64,000 nucleotides of DNA, taken from contig NZ_BMJB01000002.1 in NCBI RefSeq assembly GCF_014642855.1, positions 248,001 to 312,000 on the forward strand, given 5' to 3'. This stretch comes from Edaphobacter acidisoli (GTDB lineage Bacteria; Acidobacteriota; Terriglobia; Terriglobales; Acidobacteriaceae). Numbering within the stretch: position 1 is the first letter of the stretch; each line of letters starts with the position of its first letter. The notes below the pieces were generated by a model, which saw only the letters and a program-made list of their open reading frames with translations, made no database searches and was not told the DNA's origin. The position numbers and the translations under genes are program-made. Positions 25,158 to 35,720 of the stretch are shown here, piece after piece.

Positions 25158-25299
25158 GATCTCGAACCATGCGCTCGTCGAACGGAGCGTAGACGTTGAC
25201 TATATCTAAACCTGGTTACAAAAGCACCCCGTAGAACAGGCCGCGACCTCCCCGCGAGCCTTGCCGTTCCTTCCACGCTGCATTAACCTTGAAATAGCC

Positions 25300-25731
25300 A
25301 TGTACGAAGACTTCAAAGCTACCGACCGCTGGACCGGCGACCAACTCCACTGTATGTGGAAGGGCACGATAGTTGCCATCGCCACCCGCCACGCCGATGC
25401 AACCGACATCCGTTTCTCCGTCAACGGCAAGCCAGTCTGGATTGCCATGCCCAACCAGGCTTGGGTCGAGCAGAAACGCCGCACCGGCTACGTCATCACC
25501 GACTATCTCGCCGCGCAAGCCGCCGGGCGTTACCTCAAGCACGCCATCGAGTCCGGCTACGACAACGGCCGCGAGATGTATACCATGACTGTCGACGAGG
25601 TGCTCGAGCACGCCAACGCCGTGGTCAAGGAGGCGGGCCGTACTGACAAGCTACCCAGCCTACCCGTCATCAACGAAAACATTCGTGCCGAAGACGAGAT
25701 GGCCATTCACCTTCCTGGTGAACCGGCCTGA
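25300..25731 (+). CDS. Hypothetical protein
   Basis: A 143-aa acidic soluble protein starting MYEDFKATDRWTGDQLHC. It has no signal peptide, membrane segment or domain I recognise. The middle (RFSVNGKPVWIAMPNQAWVE) looks beta-stranded and the rest helical. Codon use matches the neighbours, and the lactonase gene starts eight bases downstream, so it is probably a real gene co-transcribed with it. An in-frame ATG at 25261 adds 13 residues. Confidence 0.7.
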   Translation: MYEDFKATDRWTGDQLHCMWKGTIVAIATRHADATDIRFSVNGKPVWIAMPNQAWVEQKRRTGYVITDYLAAQAAGRYLKHAIESGYDNGREMYTMTVDEVLEHANAVVKEAGRTDKLPSLPVINENIRAEDEMAIHLPGEPA

Positions 25732-25739
25732 AGCCGCCG

Positions 25740-26954
25740 ATGCTGACGCGACGCAGATTTCTTTTGCTCCTCCCGGCTGCGACGGCCTCTGCTTCAGCTT
25801 CAGCGCAGGACCTCGCCTCCCTCTTTCATCGCAAGAAGCCTGCGCCGCTCGTACCAACGCGCGTTTACTTTGGCACCGATACGACAAAAGGTGTCAGCAA
25901 GGGAATCTACCTCTCCCACTTCGATTCAGCCACCGGACAACTTTCTTCTCCGCTTCTTGCCGCCACTACAGCGAGACCGTCCTACATGGCCATCACACCC
26001 ACGCGCAAGCACCTCTATGCGGTCAATGCCATCAATGACCCCTCTGCGACAATCTCGGGCTTCGCCATCGACCAGCGCACAGGCATGCTTCGCGAGATAG
26101 GCCAAGTTTCATCCGGCGGCGCCGGTCCAGCGTACATCTCCATCGACGCCACCGGCCACGCGGCCTTCGTCGCCAACTATTTCGGCTCCACCGTCGCATC
26201 GTTCCGCATGTTGCCCGACGCCATGCTCAGCCAGCCAGTCGAGCGCATCAACTTTAACGATCACAAAAGATTCGCCCCGCTCGGACCCAACACCGCGCGC
26301 CAGGACCGCTCCCACCCGCACTGCACCACCATCTCACCCGACAACCGCTTCCTGCTTGTCTGCGATCTCGGCACCGACCACATCTCCGTCTTTGCCATCG
26401 ACCCGGAGACGGCGCAGCTCACCACCGGCACGCCGTACCTGTTCACCAACAGTCGTCCCGGCTCCGGAAACCGCCACGTCTTCTTCCATCCGAACGGTCG
26501 CTGGATTTACGGCATCAACGAGATCGACTCTACGATCGACCACTATCTCTGGACCGAGGCCAGTACACTCAACCCACCTCAGGCGCTGCTCGTCAATACT
26601 GGCCACTTTGTCAAAACGATTGCTGCCAGCTTCCCCGAAGAGAAAAACACAGCCGCTGAAGTCGCCGTCTCACCTGACGGTAACTTCCTCTACGCCAGCA
26701 ATCGCGGTGAAGATACGCTGGTCGTCTACTCCATCGATCAAGACAATGGCCGCCTGAAGCTTGTGCAGCGTATCCCCAGCGGAGGCAAAACGCCGCGCCA
26801 CTTCACCTTCGATCCAACAGGCGAGTGGATTCTCTGCGGCAATCAGGACTCGGCCACCGTAACGGTCTTCCACCGCAACGGTGCGACAGGGCGCCTCACT
26901 GGACCCGCACAAAGCATGGCGCTCGACGCAGTGATGTACACCCTTTTTGCATAG
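25740..26954 (+). CDS. Lactonase-family seven-bladed beta-propeller protein, probably Tat-exported
   Basis: A 404-aa protein of the 6-phosphogluconolactonase-like (YbhE/lactonase) propeller family. Motifs are repeated through the length: RPSYMAITPTRKHLYAVN, HPHCTTISPDNRFLLVCD, GNRHVFFHPNGRWIYGIN, AAEVAVSPDGNFLYASNRG, and TPRHFTFDPTGEWILCGN. The N-terminus LTRRRFLLLLPAATASASA looks like a twin-arginine signal, so the protein is likely periplasmic. That argues against the cytosolic pentose-phosphate role; a secreted lactonase or sugar-binding function is more likely. Confidence 0.85.
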   Translation: MLTRRRFLLLLPAATASASASAQDLASLFHRKKPAPLVPTRVYFGTDTTKGVSKGIYLSHFDSATGQLSSPLLAATTARPSYMAITPTRKHLYAVNAINDPSATISGFAIDQRTGMLREIGQVSSGGAGPAYISIDATGHAAFVANYFGSTVASFRMLPDAMLSQPVERINFNDHKRFAPLGPNTARQDRSHPHCTTISPDNRFLLVCDLGTDHISVFAIDPETAQLTTGTPYLFTNSRPGSGNRHVFFHPNGRWIYGINEIDSTIDHYLWTEASTLNPPQALLVNTGHFVKTIAASFPEEKNTAAEVAVSPDGNFLYASNRGEDTLVVYSIDQDNGRLKLVQRIPSGGKTPRHFTFDPTGEWILCGNQDSATVTVFHRNGATGRLTGPAQSMALDAVMYTLFA

Positions 26955-26968
26955 AGATGGTCGTCCCA

Positions 26969-26988
26969 GGTCCCTTTCTTTAGGGACC
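26969..26988. terminator. Hairpin between lactonase and alcohol dehydrogenase genes
   Basis: GGTCCCT (26969-26975) pairs with AGGGACC (26982-26988) around a 6-nt loop in the short convergent spacer. There is no T-run, so it is a weak candidate for a shared terminator. Confidence 0.45.
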
Positions 26989-27002
26989 CAGGCAATTCGC
27001 GG

Positions 27003-28049
27003 CTACTTCCCGAGCGTCGCCATATCAATCACAAACCGATACTTCACATCGCCTTTAAGCACCCGCTCATATGCCTCAGCTAGCTTCGTAATCGGCGTCA
27101 GCTCAATGTCCGACACGATGCCGTGGTCAGCGCAGTAATCCAGCATCTCCTGCGTCTCTGTCATCCCGCCAATCATCGACCCCGCAAGCGACCGTCGATT
27201 CTTCAAAATTGCGAATGGAGCAACCGTTAGTGGCGTCTCTGGCAGCCCCACCGAGCAAAGCGTCCCATTCAACCGCAGCAGATCGAGATACGCATTCATG
27301 TCATGCGGAGCGGCCACACAGTCCAGCACAAAGTCGAACGTTCCCGTTTGCTTCGCCATCGCGTCCGGATCTTTGCTGACAACCACCTCATCGGCGCCTA
27401 GCCTCTTCGCATCTGCCGCCTTACTCTCCGATGTCGTGAACTGCACCACATGCGCGCCGAACGAGTGAGCAAATTTGAGCGCCATATGCCCTAGCCCGCC
27501 CAGTCCTACAATGCCAACCTTCTTGCCCGGCCCAGCTCCCCAATGCCGCAGCGGCGAGTAAGTCGTGATCCCCGCGCACAGCAGCGGAGCTACCGCCGCC
27601 AGGTCCAGCTTCGGCGAGATCGTATGCACATACCGCTCATCCACGACGATATTGTTCGAGTAGCCGCCATACATCAGCTCTCCGTCATAGCCGCGTGCGT
27701 TGTACGTCCCCACCATGCCTTTCGTGCAATAGGGTTCCAGCGAAGCCTTGCAAGCCTCGCACACGCGGCACGTATCCACCATCACGCCCACCCCTGCCAA
27801 GTCGCCTTCCTTGAACTTCTTCACCGCTGCCCCAGCTTTGGCGACGCGCCCCACGATCTCATGCCCGGGCACCATGGGAAAGATCTCGTTACCCCAATCG
27901 CCATTGACCTGATGAATATCTGAGTGACAGATGCCGGAGTACGCAATTTCTACAACAACATCGTTCGGGCCTGGATCGCGCCGTTCAAAGCTGTAGGGAA
28001 CCAGTGAAGACTTCTTTGCAAGCGCAGCATAGCCGTGGGACTTAAGCAT
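27003..28049 (-). CDS. NAD(P)-dependent zinc alcohol dehydrogenase
   Basis: A 348-aa medium-chain dehydrogenase of the cinnamyl-alcohol/YahK-type branch, reducing aldehydes to alcohols. Catalytic zinc ligands are in GICHSDIHQ and GHEIVGRVA; the structural zinc cluster is CRVCEACKASLEPYC; the Rossmann motif is VGIVGLGGLGHMALKFA. The end SVGLPETPLTV...KGDVKYRFVIDM is typical of the family. NADPH preference is usual for this branch but not shown here. It is convergent with the lactonase gene. Confidence 0.92.
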   Translation of the reverse strand: MLKSHGYAALAKKSSLVPYSFERRDPGPNDVVVEIAYSGICHSDIHQVNGDWGNEIFPMVPGHEIVGRVAKAGAAVKKFKEGDLAGVGVMVDTCRVCEACKASLEPYCTKGMVGTYNARGYDGELMYGGYSNNIVVDERYVHTISPKLDLAAVAPLLCAGITTYSPLRHWGAGPGKKVGIVGLGGLGHMALKFAHSFGAHVVQFTTSESKAADAKRLGADEVVVSKDPDAMAKQTGTFDFVLDCVAAPHDMNAYLDLLRLNGTLCSVGLPETPLTVAPFAILKNRRSLAGSMIGGMTETQEMLDYCADHGIVSDIELTPITKLAEAYERVLKGDVKYRFVIDMATLGK

Positions 28050-28095
28050 ATTTCTCCGTAATCTGGCGTGAAATCAGGATCACGCCCTCGAGTTA

Positions 28096-29151
28096 TTAAC
28101 CGAACCTGAAATTAACTGTAATTGTTGTCTCGACCTCAGTCGGGGCGCCGTAGAGCAGATAGGGTTGGTATGTCCAGGTTTGTACTGCGTCCTGTGCAGC
28201 CTTTGAGAGAGCTTTATCCGGACTTGCGACCACCTCCAGCCTGTGAATGTGGCCATCCGTTCCGACAATTGCCGTCATCACCACCGTTCCCTGAATGTGC
28301 TGTTCTCGCGCAGTCTCGGGATAGTGCGGAATCGCTCCACCTGTCTTACGTCCTGCAATGACGACGGGCCCGATATAAATGTCAGATACCGGTTTGTGCG
28401 CCTTTTCCCACGCCGGAGAAGACGTGTCAAAATCGGCAGCGTTGGGCTGGTAGCCCGTCAGTGCCATCACGTGCGCGGTCATGACATTTGGCCCGATGTC
28501 CGTGACAAACACGTCGAGTGCTACGGTCCGCTGCTCAAATATCCCCATCCGGTTCTGCGCCACCTCCAGATAGCCAATCAGCGAATACAGTCGAAGCGCG
28601 TTGCCATCGTGGTCGAAACAATAGGTGGGGTCCTCCACAGGCGGCAACATATCGTCAGCAGGCATCATCTCGGCCAGCTTTTTGTCGCCGGGTTTCAAGT
28701 GGATGCAGTCCAGCTTTACCTTCCCGATGCTCCTCTGTTCCAGCTTCGCCGTGGACTGCTCGATGGCCTTGTCAGATGGCATAGGATGTACCTCCATCTG
28801 ATGCAGCACACGCAGCATGTAGGGCCACCCCTGACTTCCCCTGGTCCGGAACAGGCCATCCTTGTTTTTGATCTCGGTTGCAGTGTAGGAAGGACTCGCA
28901 AACGATATCTTGTAAAGATCAGGCCCGGCCCACCACTCTTCCATCGTGCCCTGCTCGCGGGGTTTCTGCTGATCGTCGAACAACTGAAAGCTCACCGTCA
29001 GGTGCCAGGGCCTGATGCCCGGCCCATCGATAGAGTTCTGAATGCCTGCGGCCTGCACGCGCGCGACCAGTGCCGCTGCATTCTCAGCCTCCACAACCGG
29101 CGCAGTAACCATCAAGGCAGCAACCAGAAGCCATCGCGCACACGCGCTCAT
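28096..29151 (-). CDS. Periplasmic TonB C-terminal domain protein
   Basis: The 351-aa protein has a signal peptide (MSACARWLLVAALMVTAPVV, likely cut after VEA), a middle domain of unknown type, and a TonB C-terminal fold in the last ~90 residues (GGAIPHYPETAREQHIQGTV ... ALSKAAQDAVQTWTYQP ... VNFRFG). It lacks the N-terminal transmembrane anchor and Pro-rich spacer of true TonB. It may be a periplasmic binding protein that uses the fold rather than an energy transducer. It is the last gene after acyP and apt (21 bp gap). Confidence 0.85.
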   Translation of the reverse strand: MSACARWLLVAALMVTAPVVEAENAAALVARVQAAGIQNSIDGPGIRPWHLTVSFQLFDDQQKPREQGTMEEWWAGPDLYKISFASPSYTATEIKNKDGLFRTRGSQGWPYMLRVLHQMEVHPMPSDKAIEQSTAKLEQRSIGKVKLDCIHLKPGDKKLAEMMPADDMLPPVEDPTYCFDHDGNALRLYSLIGYLEVAQNRMGIFEQRTVALDVFVTDIGPNVMTAHVMALTGYQPNAADFDTSSPAWEKAHKPVSDIYIGPVVIAGRKTGGAIPHYPETAREQHIQGTVVMTAIVGTDGHIHRLEVVASPDKALSKAAQDAVQTWTYQPYLLYGAPTEVETTITVNFRFG

Positions 29152-29172
29152 CTCCAGCCCTCGCAGCTTGTT

Positions 29173-29712
29173 TTATTCGTCATAGTGCAACAGACTCAGC
29201 ACATCGTACTCCTGAAACTTCTCGCGCCCTTTCAGGAAGTCGAGCTCAATCGCAAACCCGAGCCCAACAATCTCGCCGCCAAGCTGACGCACCAGTTGCA
29301 CGGTCGCCTGCATCGTCCCGCCTGTGGCGAGCAGGTCATCCACAATAATGACGCGCTGTCCCGGCTGAATCGCGTCCAGATGCACCTCAAGCGCATCCGT
29401 GCCGTATTCGAGGTCATAGTTCACACGCGCAGTCTTCGCGGGCAGCTTCTTCGGCTTACGCACCGGCACAAACCCGGCGTTCAACCGATACGCCAGCGCA
29501 GGCCCAAAGATAAATCCACGCGCCTCGATGCCAAGCACCAGATCAACCTCGCGACCGATGTAGTGCGCCGCCATCGCGTCGATCAGTTGCGCAAAGCCCG
29601 TCTTGTCCTTGAGCAGCGTCGTAATGTCATAAAACAAAATCCCCGGCTTAGGAAAATCCGGCACGGTGCGGATCAGCGATTTCAACGGTTCGCAGTTAAT
29701 CGGAAGACTCAT
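29173..29712 (-). CDS. apt: Adenine phosphoribosyltransferase
   Basis: Apt salvages adenine to AMP using PRPP. The 179-aa protein carries the PRPP-binding motif [13 protein letters not shown] (121-133), the [17 protein letters not shown] adenine-site segment and the N-terminal [17 protein letters not shown] block. The ATG at 29712 is chosen for family length; a longer in-frame extension to 29784 overlaps the acyP coding region. It starts four bases after the acyP stop. Confidence 0.96.
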   Translation of the reverse strand: MSLPINCEPLKSLIRTVPDFPKPGILFYDITTLLKDKTGFAQLIDAMAAHYIGREVDLVLGIEARGFIFGPALAYRLNAGFVPVRKPKKLPAKTARVNYDLEYGTDALEVHLDAIQPGQRVIIVDDLLATGGTMQATVQLVRQLGGEIVGLGFAIELDFLKGREKFQEYDVLSLLHYDE

Positions 29713-29716
29713 CGAA

Positions 29717-29998
29717 TTACCAGGCTCCTTCAATCTGAAACGGTCCGAGGCCTTCACCTTCGCTCTCGACCAGTTCGTGTTCAACTACAGCATCAACACG
29801 GCTGCCGCGCGATCCCTTGCGCAGCGCCTCTTTCAACTCAGCTAAATCCTCGGCCTCGCCCGCCGCGACCACTTCAACTTCACCGTCGTCGGTATTGCGT
29901 ACCCAGCCGTGCAGGCCAATAGCTGACGCCTCCCGATGCACAAACCACCGGAAGCCGACGCCCTGCACGCGGCCTTTGACAAGGTAATGGCAAACCAT
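29717..29998 (-). CDS. acyP: Acylphosphatase
   Basis: A 93-aa acylphosphatase that hydrolyses carboxyl-phosphate bonds such as acetyl phosphate and carbamoyl phosphate. The catalytic segment [18 protein letters not shown] holds the key Arg, followed by [16 protein letters not shown] with the catalytic Asn. The normal family length is about 90. It heads an acyP-apt-tonB-like operon. Confidence 0.95.
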   Translation of the reverse strand: MVCHYLVKGRVQGVGFRWFVHREASAIGLHGWVRNTDDGEVEVVAAGEAEDLAELKEALRKGSRGSRVDAVVEHELVESEGEGLGPFQIEGAW

Positions 29999-30101
29999 GA
30001 GCCTTCAGTTTCGCAGAGCAGCCAAAGCCACGCAAGGCTGCCTCGCAAAGCAAAGAGGCGAAGCCATCAGGCTCCGCCTCCAGAACTTCACTGCAGAAGA
30101 T

Positions 30102-30662
30102 TTACGCGCGGCTCATATAAGCGCCTTCAGCCGTATCGATGCGGATCTTCTCGCCTTCATTGATAAACGGCGGAACCTGCACCACCAAGCCCGTCTCCAG
30201 CTTCGCCGGCTTCGTCACCGAAGAAGCCGTCGCCGACTTGATGCCCGGCTCCGTCTCCACCACCGTCATCTCGACCACATTCGGCAGTTCGATGCCCACA
30301 GCCTTGCCATCATGGAAGCTGACGGCGATCTCCAGGTTCGGCAACAGGTAATCGACCGCATCACCCAGCACATCGCGCTTCAGGTGCGTCTGCTCGAAGG
30401 TCTGCATGTCCATGAAGTAGTAGTCGTCGCCATCGTTGTACAGATACTCCATCTTCACTTCGTCCACGATGACGCGGTCGATGGGATCAGGCGAACGGAA
30501 GCGCTCCACGTACATCGCGCCGGTGCGGATGTTGCGCAACTTGGCCTGAATGAAGGCGCGAAGGTTGCCCGGTGTGCGGTGCTCCACTGAAAAGACAAGG
30601 TGAAGATCGTCCTTGAACTTGATAACCATGCCCGGGCGCATCTGTGTGGCGGGAATCGACAT
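30102..30662 (-). CDS. efp: Elongation factor P, with Asn at the loop tip
   Basis: EF-P rescues ribosomes stalled on proline stretches. The 186-aa product has the three beta-barrel domains expected. The tip loop reads EHRTPGNLRAF, so the residue that is Lys34 in E. coli (or the rhamnosylated Arg32 in Pseudomonas) is Asn33 here, followed by Leu-Arg rather than Gly. The C-terminal signature (KSATASSVTKPAKLETGLVV, EGEKIRIDT) is intact. ATG 30662 is chosen for the family N-terminus MSIPATQMRPG. No efp-modification gene is seen nearby. Confidence 0.95.
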   Translation of the reverse strand: MSIPATQMRPGMVIKFKDDLHLVFSVEHRTPGNLRAFIQAKLRNIRTGAMYVERFRSPDPIDRVIVDEVKMEYLYNDGDDYYFMDMQTFEQTHLKRDVLGDAVDYLLPNLEIAVSFHDGKAVGIELPNVVEMTVVETEPGIKSATASSVTKPAKLETGLVVQVPPFINEGEKIRIDTAEGAYMSRA

Positions 30663-30784
30663 AAGAAAACCCCTGATCTGTGCCGGTCCGTATGCGGAAC
30701 TCAGCGGAAAAATTGTGAGAATGTGGACGGGGAAGATGACCGCCAATAGCAGCCCGAGTCACCCGCAACCTCTTCTATTGTAGC

Positions 30785-31660
30785 TCAGAGCTTCCCGAAT
30801 ATCCGCTTGAAGAAGTGGCCGACCGAGTGCCCAAAACCCTTGCCTTTCTTCGCCTGAGGCTGTGCCGCACCATTCGTATCAGAACCCGCAGCTCCGGAAT
30901 CCGCTGCCTGTGGCTTCGTCCCGTCGTAGCTCATGGTCGTCGAGACCTGCACGTGTGTAACGCCGGGCGTCTCCTGCGGTACCGTCGGTTTTGCAAGCCC
31001 ATCGCTGATCGCTTCGGGGAACGGATGCTGCGCTGTCGCACTCCCGTCCGTCTTTCCTGAAGCGTCCGCAACCGAAACGGGTGGAGCAGTCGGGCATCCA
31101 CACGGCGAGCTCTCGTTGTCCACGACTTCCTTCAGGCTAGCGTGCTCAAACAGCACATGCTGACCGCTCAGCAGAATGTACATTGCTCCGCCAAACGGAT
31201 CGGTCACGCGCACCGCAGGCGAATTAGCACCTCGGTTTTCCACGCAGGTATCGCCATTGCTCGTCACGCGCAACCGCAGATCCAACGGCCCACGCGCCTT
31301 CATGGCAAACCGCAGGTCGGGTGTCATAATGGCGTCATTCTCCGTCACTGGCATCTGAATCTCAGCGGCACCGCGGTCCAGCGTCAGCAGTAGTGGCGCA
31401 GGTTCATTTGCGCTTTTGCCTTCGGTAAGGTGCAAGCTGCTCGTCGCGCACACCCGAACCTCGCCACCACGATTCAGTTTGACCGTCGCCGTCTGGTCCT
31501 TCGCTGTAACGGACGCGCTGCCATCCAGCACGGCTTGGCCATTATTGACAGCAAGCGATCCAGCGACCGTCGCATCCGCAGTGCTCACCGTGCCGATAGG
31601 CTGCTGTGCCCCGGCGACCGCCGTCGCCACCAGCAATACTCCCGTCAGCCGAAGCACCAT
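30785..31660 (-). CDS. Secreted FecR-like hypothetical protein
   Basis: The 291-aa protein has a signal peptide (MVLRLTGVLLVATAVAGA, cut before QQPIG). The middle resembles the beta-rich FecR-type fold (NNGQAVLDGSASVTAKDQTATVKLNRGGEVRVC). A Cys motif SPCGCPTAP occurs near residue 188 and the C-terminal tail is basic and Gly-rich (KGKGFGHSVGHFFKRIFGKL), possibly membrane-binding. It starts 12 bp after the trpG stop and may be co-transcribed. The role is unknown. Confidence 0.72.
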   Translation of the reverse strand: MVLRLTGVLLVATAVAGAQQPIGTVSTADATVAGSLAVNNGQAVLDGSASVTAKDQTATVKLNRGGEVRVCATSSLHLTEGKSANEPAPLLLTLDRGAAEIQMPVTENDAIMTPDLRFAMKARGPLDLRLRVTSNGDTCVENRGANSPAVRVTDPFGGAMYILLSGQHVLFEHASLKEVVDNESSPCGCPTAPPVSVADASGKTDGSATAQHPFPEAISDGLAKPTVPQETPGVTHVQVSTTMSYDGTKPQAADSGAAGSDTNGAAQPQAKKGKGFGHSVGHFFKRIFGKL

Positions 31661-31672
31661 CGTCTCGCCCGC

Positions 31673-32257
31673 TTACATCTTCAAAAAATTGTGAACAATC
31701 TCTTTGCCGTGCGCCGTCAGCACGCTCTCCGGATGAAACTGCACGCCCTCAATTGGCAGCTCGCGATGCCGCAGTGCCATAATCGTCTCGCCGCCCACAG
31801 TACGCGCCGAAACCTCCAACTCCTCCGGCAGCCCATCATCGGCAACAATCAGCGAGTGATACCGCGTGCAAGTCATCGTCCTCGGAATCCCGCTGAAGAT
31901 CGTCTTGCCGTCATGCTCAATCTCGCTCGTCTTGCCATGCATCAGCTTCGGCGCACGCACCACATTGCCACCAAACGCCGCCCCAATCGCCTGATGTCCC
32001 AGACAGACACCCATCAGCGGCACGCGCTTTCCCTCGCGGTTCAGCCGGGCGAAGTGCCGAATCAACTCAATGCTGATGCCCGCATCCTGCGGCGTGCAAG
32101 GCCCGGGCGAAATCAGAATCCGGTCTGGGTCCAGCGCCTCAACCTCGGCAGGCGTAAGCTCATCATTGCGCCGAATCACCATCTCAGCGCCCAGCTCACC
32201 CATGTATTGCACAAGGTTGTACGTAAAGGAATCGTAGTTGTCGAGAACGAATACCAT
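31673..32257 (-). CDS. trpG: Anthranilate/aminodeoxychorismate synthase glutamine amidotransferase subunit
   Basis: The 194-aa class I amidotransferase supplies ammonia to TrpE (or PabB). The nucleophile Cys is in [18 protein letters not shown], and the His/Glu pair is in [12 protein letters not shown]. The opening [24 protein letters not shown] is typical. trpE lies upstream on the same strand, but a small gene on the opposite strand separates them. Confidence 0.95.
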   Translation of the reverse strand: MVFVLDNYDSFTYNLVQYMGELGAEMVIRRNDELTPAEVEALDPDRILISPGPCTPQDAGISIELIRHFARLNREGKRVPLMGVCLGHQAIGAAFGGNVVRAPKLMHGKTSEIEHDGKTIFSGIPRTMTCTRYHSLIVADDGLPEELEVSARTVGGETIMALRHRELPIEGVQFHPESVLTAHGKEIVHNFLKM

Positions 32258-32344
32258 GGCGATACTTTGATTCTACGCTGATCGGCAACACCGCGAAGCA
32301 ACAGCAGCGGCAGCGCGAGTCTCTAACCGAAAGGTGGCACACAC

Positions 32345-32623
32345 ATGTCCGACGAATCAAGACGCTGGAAGCACTTTGCCGCCATGGCGCTCATCGGCGA
32401 TGGCGTAATGGCGGTCCTCAGGCCCGAAGATGATGCCTTCTTGGCGTGGAAGCACGGCCCCGCCCCTTGGAAAGCCCTGATGGGCAGCCTCGCGGAGCAC
32501 CCTACACTCACCCGTTGCATCGGTGCCGCGCAGATCGTCGGAGGCATCTGGTGGGCGCTCCATCAATCGCGCGAATACAAACCCGAGCAGACACGAGCCA
32601 GGCAGCGCCCGCTCCCTTTCTAA
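32345..32623 (+). CDS. Small hypothetical protein between trpE and trpG
   Basis: A 92-aa protein starting MSDESRRWKHFAAMALIGDG, with an amphipathic N-terminal helix and a glycine/tryptophan-rich hydrophobic stretch (GAAQIVGGIWWALHQS). It could be a small membrane-associated protein. It lies on the plus strand, opposite to both trp genes, with its stop three bases from the trpE stop. An AAAGGTGG-like ribosome site (about 32330) precedes the ATG, which supports a real gene. No family is recognised. Confidence 0.7.
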   Translation: MSDESRRWKHFAAMALIGDGVMAVLRPEDDAFLAWKHGPAPWKALMGSLAEHPTLTRCIGAAQIVGGIWWALHQSREYKPEQTRARQRPLPF

Positions 32624-32626
32624 GCC

Positions 32627-34162
32627 CTATGCCCGCCGCGCACGCTCAATCGCCCGCACAACCGCTTGCGCCTTATTGAGGCTCTCCTCGTACTCCTTCT
32701 CGGGCACTGAGTCGGCTACCAGCCCCGCACCAGCCTGAATGTGCCCCTTCTCGCCATCCATATACAGCGTGCGAATGGCGATGCATGAGTCGAGATTGCC
32801 GTTGAAGTCGGCGTACAGCACGCTGCCGCCATAGACCCCGCGCCTCGCTGGCTCCAGCTCCTCAATAATCTCCATTGCCCGTACCTTCGGCGCACCGCTC
32901 AGCGTCCCCGCCGGGAAGCAAGCCCGAAACGCATCCACCGCGCTCAACTCCTTCTTCAAGCGGCCTTCGAGCGACGTCACGAGATGCATCACGTGGCTAT
33001 AACGCTCCACAAACATCAGGTCCTTCACATGGACGCTGCCAAACTCGCTCACGCGGCCAACATCGTTGCGCCCCAGGTCTACGAGCATGATGTGCTCTGC
33101 GCGCTCCTTCTCGTCGGCGCGCATCTCCGCTTCAATCTCGCGGTCGCGCACCTCATCCGAGCTGCGCGGGCGCGTTCCTGCAATCGGCCTGTACTCAATC
33201 TCGCGCCCTTGGACGCGCACCAGCAACTCTGGCGACGAACCCACAATATGCGACAGCCGCGGCTTCTTCGCCTTGGCCTTTGTGTTGTTGCTCTCCTGCC
33301 CAAAGCGCAGAAAGAACATATACGGCGATGGGTTCACGATGCGCAGCGCGCGATAGATGTCAAACGGATCCACGCCCGGCTCACAGTCGAATCGCTGCGA
33401 CAGCACGCACTGAAACACATCGCCCGCCGCGATGTATTCCTTCGTCTTCTCCACGCCGCGTAAAAACTGCGCCTTCGGCGTGCGATGCGACAGCTTCAAC
33501 TTTCCGCTCGCCGTCTTCTTCTTCGGCTTCGGCAAAGCCGCCGCGAGTCGCCGCTCCAGCTTGTTCAGCCGCCGGACCGCCCGCTCATAAGCGTCAGCGT
33601 GGCCCTCACGCTTTAGGTCCGCGGTCACGATCAGGTGAATCTCCTTCTTCACATGGTCGAACGCCAACACCTGGTCGAAGAACATCAGGCAGGCATCCGG
33701 CACGCCAAGTTCGTCCTTCGTGCTCGCAGGCAGTCGCTCAATCAATCGAACCGCATCGTAAGCAAAAAAACCCACTGCTCCGGCGGTGAAGCGGGGCAAC
33801 TCCTGTAGCCGCGCCGGCGAGTGCCCGCTCAACTCACGCTTCAGCTCAGCGAAGATATCGCCCTCGATCGTCCGCGTCTTCCGCCCTTCGTGAACTGTGA
33901 TCTTCCGCCCACGAGCAACCATCTTCTTGTACGGCTCAATACCGATGAACGTATACCGTCCGACATGTTCGCCGCCCTCGACCGACTCCAGTAAAAACGC
34001 CTCCGGCTCGGCATCAGCGATGCGCAAAAACGCCGAAACCGGCGTCTCCAGATCAGCCGTCACGGTGCGGTAGACAGGCACCAGCGAGTGCTTCCGGCTC
34101 AACTTCAAAAACTCCTGTGCGGAGGGCAGGGCATTGACAGCAGATTTCGGCATAGATACCAA
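32627..34162 (-). CDS. trpE: Anthranilate synthase component I
   Basis: TrpE converts chorismate to anthranilate with ammonia from TrpG. The protein is 511 aa. The N-terminal domain has the tryptophan-binding element LLESVEGGEHVGRYTFIG (LLES motif), indicating feedback control. The chorismate-binding domain contains GDVFQCVLSQRF, IAGTRPRSSDE, LGRNDVGRV, FPAGTLSGAPKVRAMEII and YADFNGNLDSCIAIR. An insert of basic residues (LPKPKKKTASGKLKLS) lies before the chorismate domain. ATG 34153 is an alternative start. No trp leader peptide is evident upstream. Confidence 0.96.
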   Translation of the reverse strand: MVSMPKSAVNALPSAQEFLKLSRKHSLVPVYRTVTADLETPVSAFLRIADAEPEAFLLESVEGGEHVGRYTFIGIEPYKKMVARGRKITVHEGRKTRTIEGDIFAELKRELSGHSPARLQELPRFTAGAVGFFAYDAVRLIERLPASTKDELGVPDACLMFFDQVLAFDHVKKEIHLIVTADLKREGHADAYERAVRRLNKLERRLAAALPKPKKKTASGKLKLSHRTPKAQFLRGVEKTKEYIAAGDVFQCVLSQRFDCEPGVDPFDIYRALRIVNPSPYMFFLRFGQESNNTKAKAKKPRLSHIVGSSPELLVRVQGREIEYRPIAGTRPRSSDEVRDREIEAEMRADEKERAEHIMLVDLGRNDVGRVSEFGSVHVKDLMFVERYSHVMHLVTSLEGRLKKELSAVDAFRACFPAGTLSGAPKVRAMEIIEELEPARRGVYGGSVLYADFNGNLDSCIAIRTLYMDGEKGHIQAGAGLVADSVPEKEYEESLNKAQAVVRAIERARRA

Positions 34163-34385
34163 CCATCATACCTGTGCTTCATAACATCTCTGGCAAGGTG
34201 AGAGTGTGGCGGGAGGCTATTAACTCCCCACATCCGTGCAATTGCCCAACCCGCCCGCCAAAGCCTATACTCCGGCTCGTTTGGCCACCGACCGGTCTGG
34301 CCAAGCTGTTTCTGCATCCCACCTACGGGAGCAAACGATGGCCGGAGAATCGCTGATACCAGCAACGGAGAAAAGGCAAATCACC

Positions 34386-35651
<1,266 letters not shown>

Positions 35652-35720
35652 GCCAATTTTCACGGTAAAGCATTCAGGATAAACAACTTGTTATATTTTT
35701 GTGGATTGAGGGAGAGGCGG

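Noticed and set aside
28243..29922. Long open frame of about 560 codons on the plus strand
   Set aside because: It is antisense to the TonB-like and apt genes, has biased Arg/His/Gln composition and no protein-like motif; a GC-rich shadow frame.
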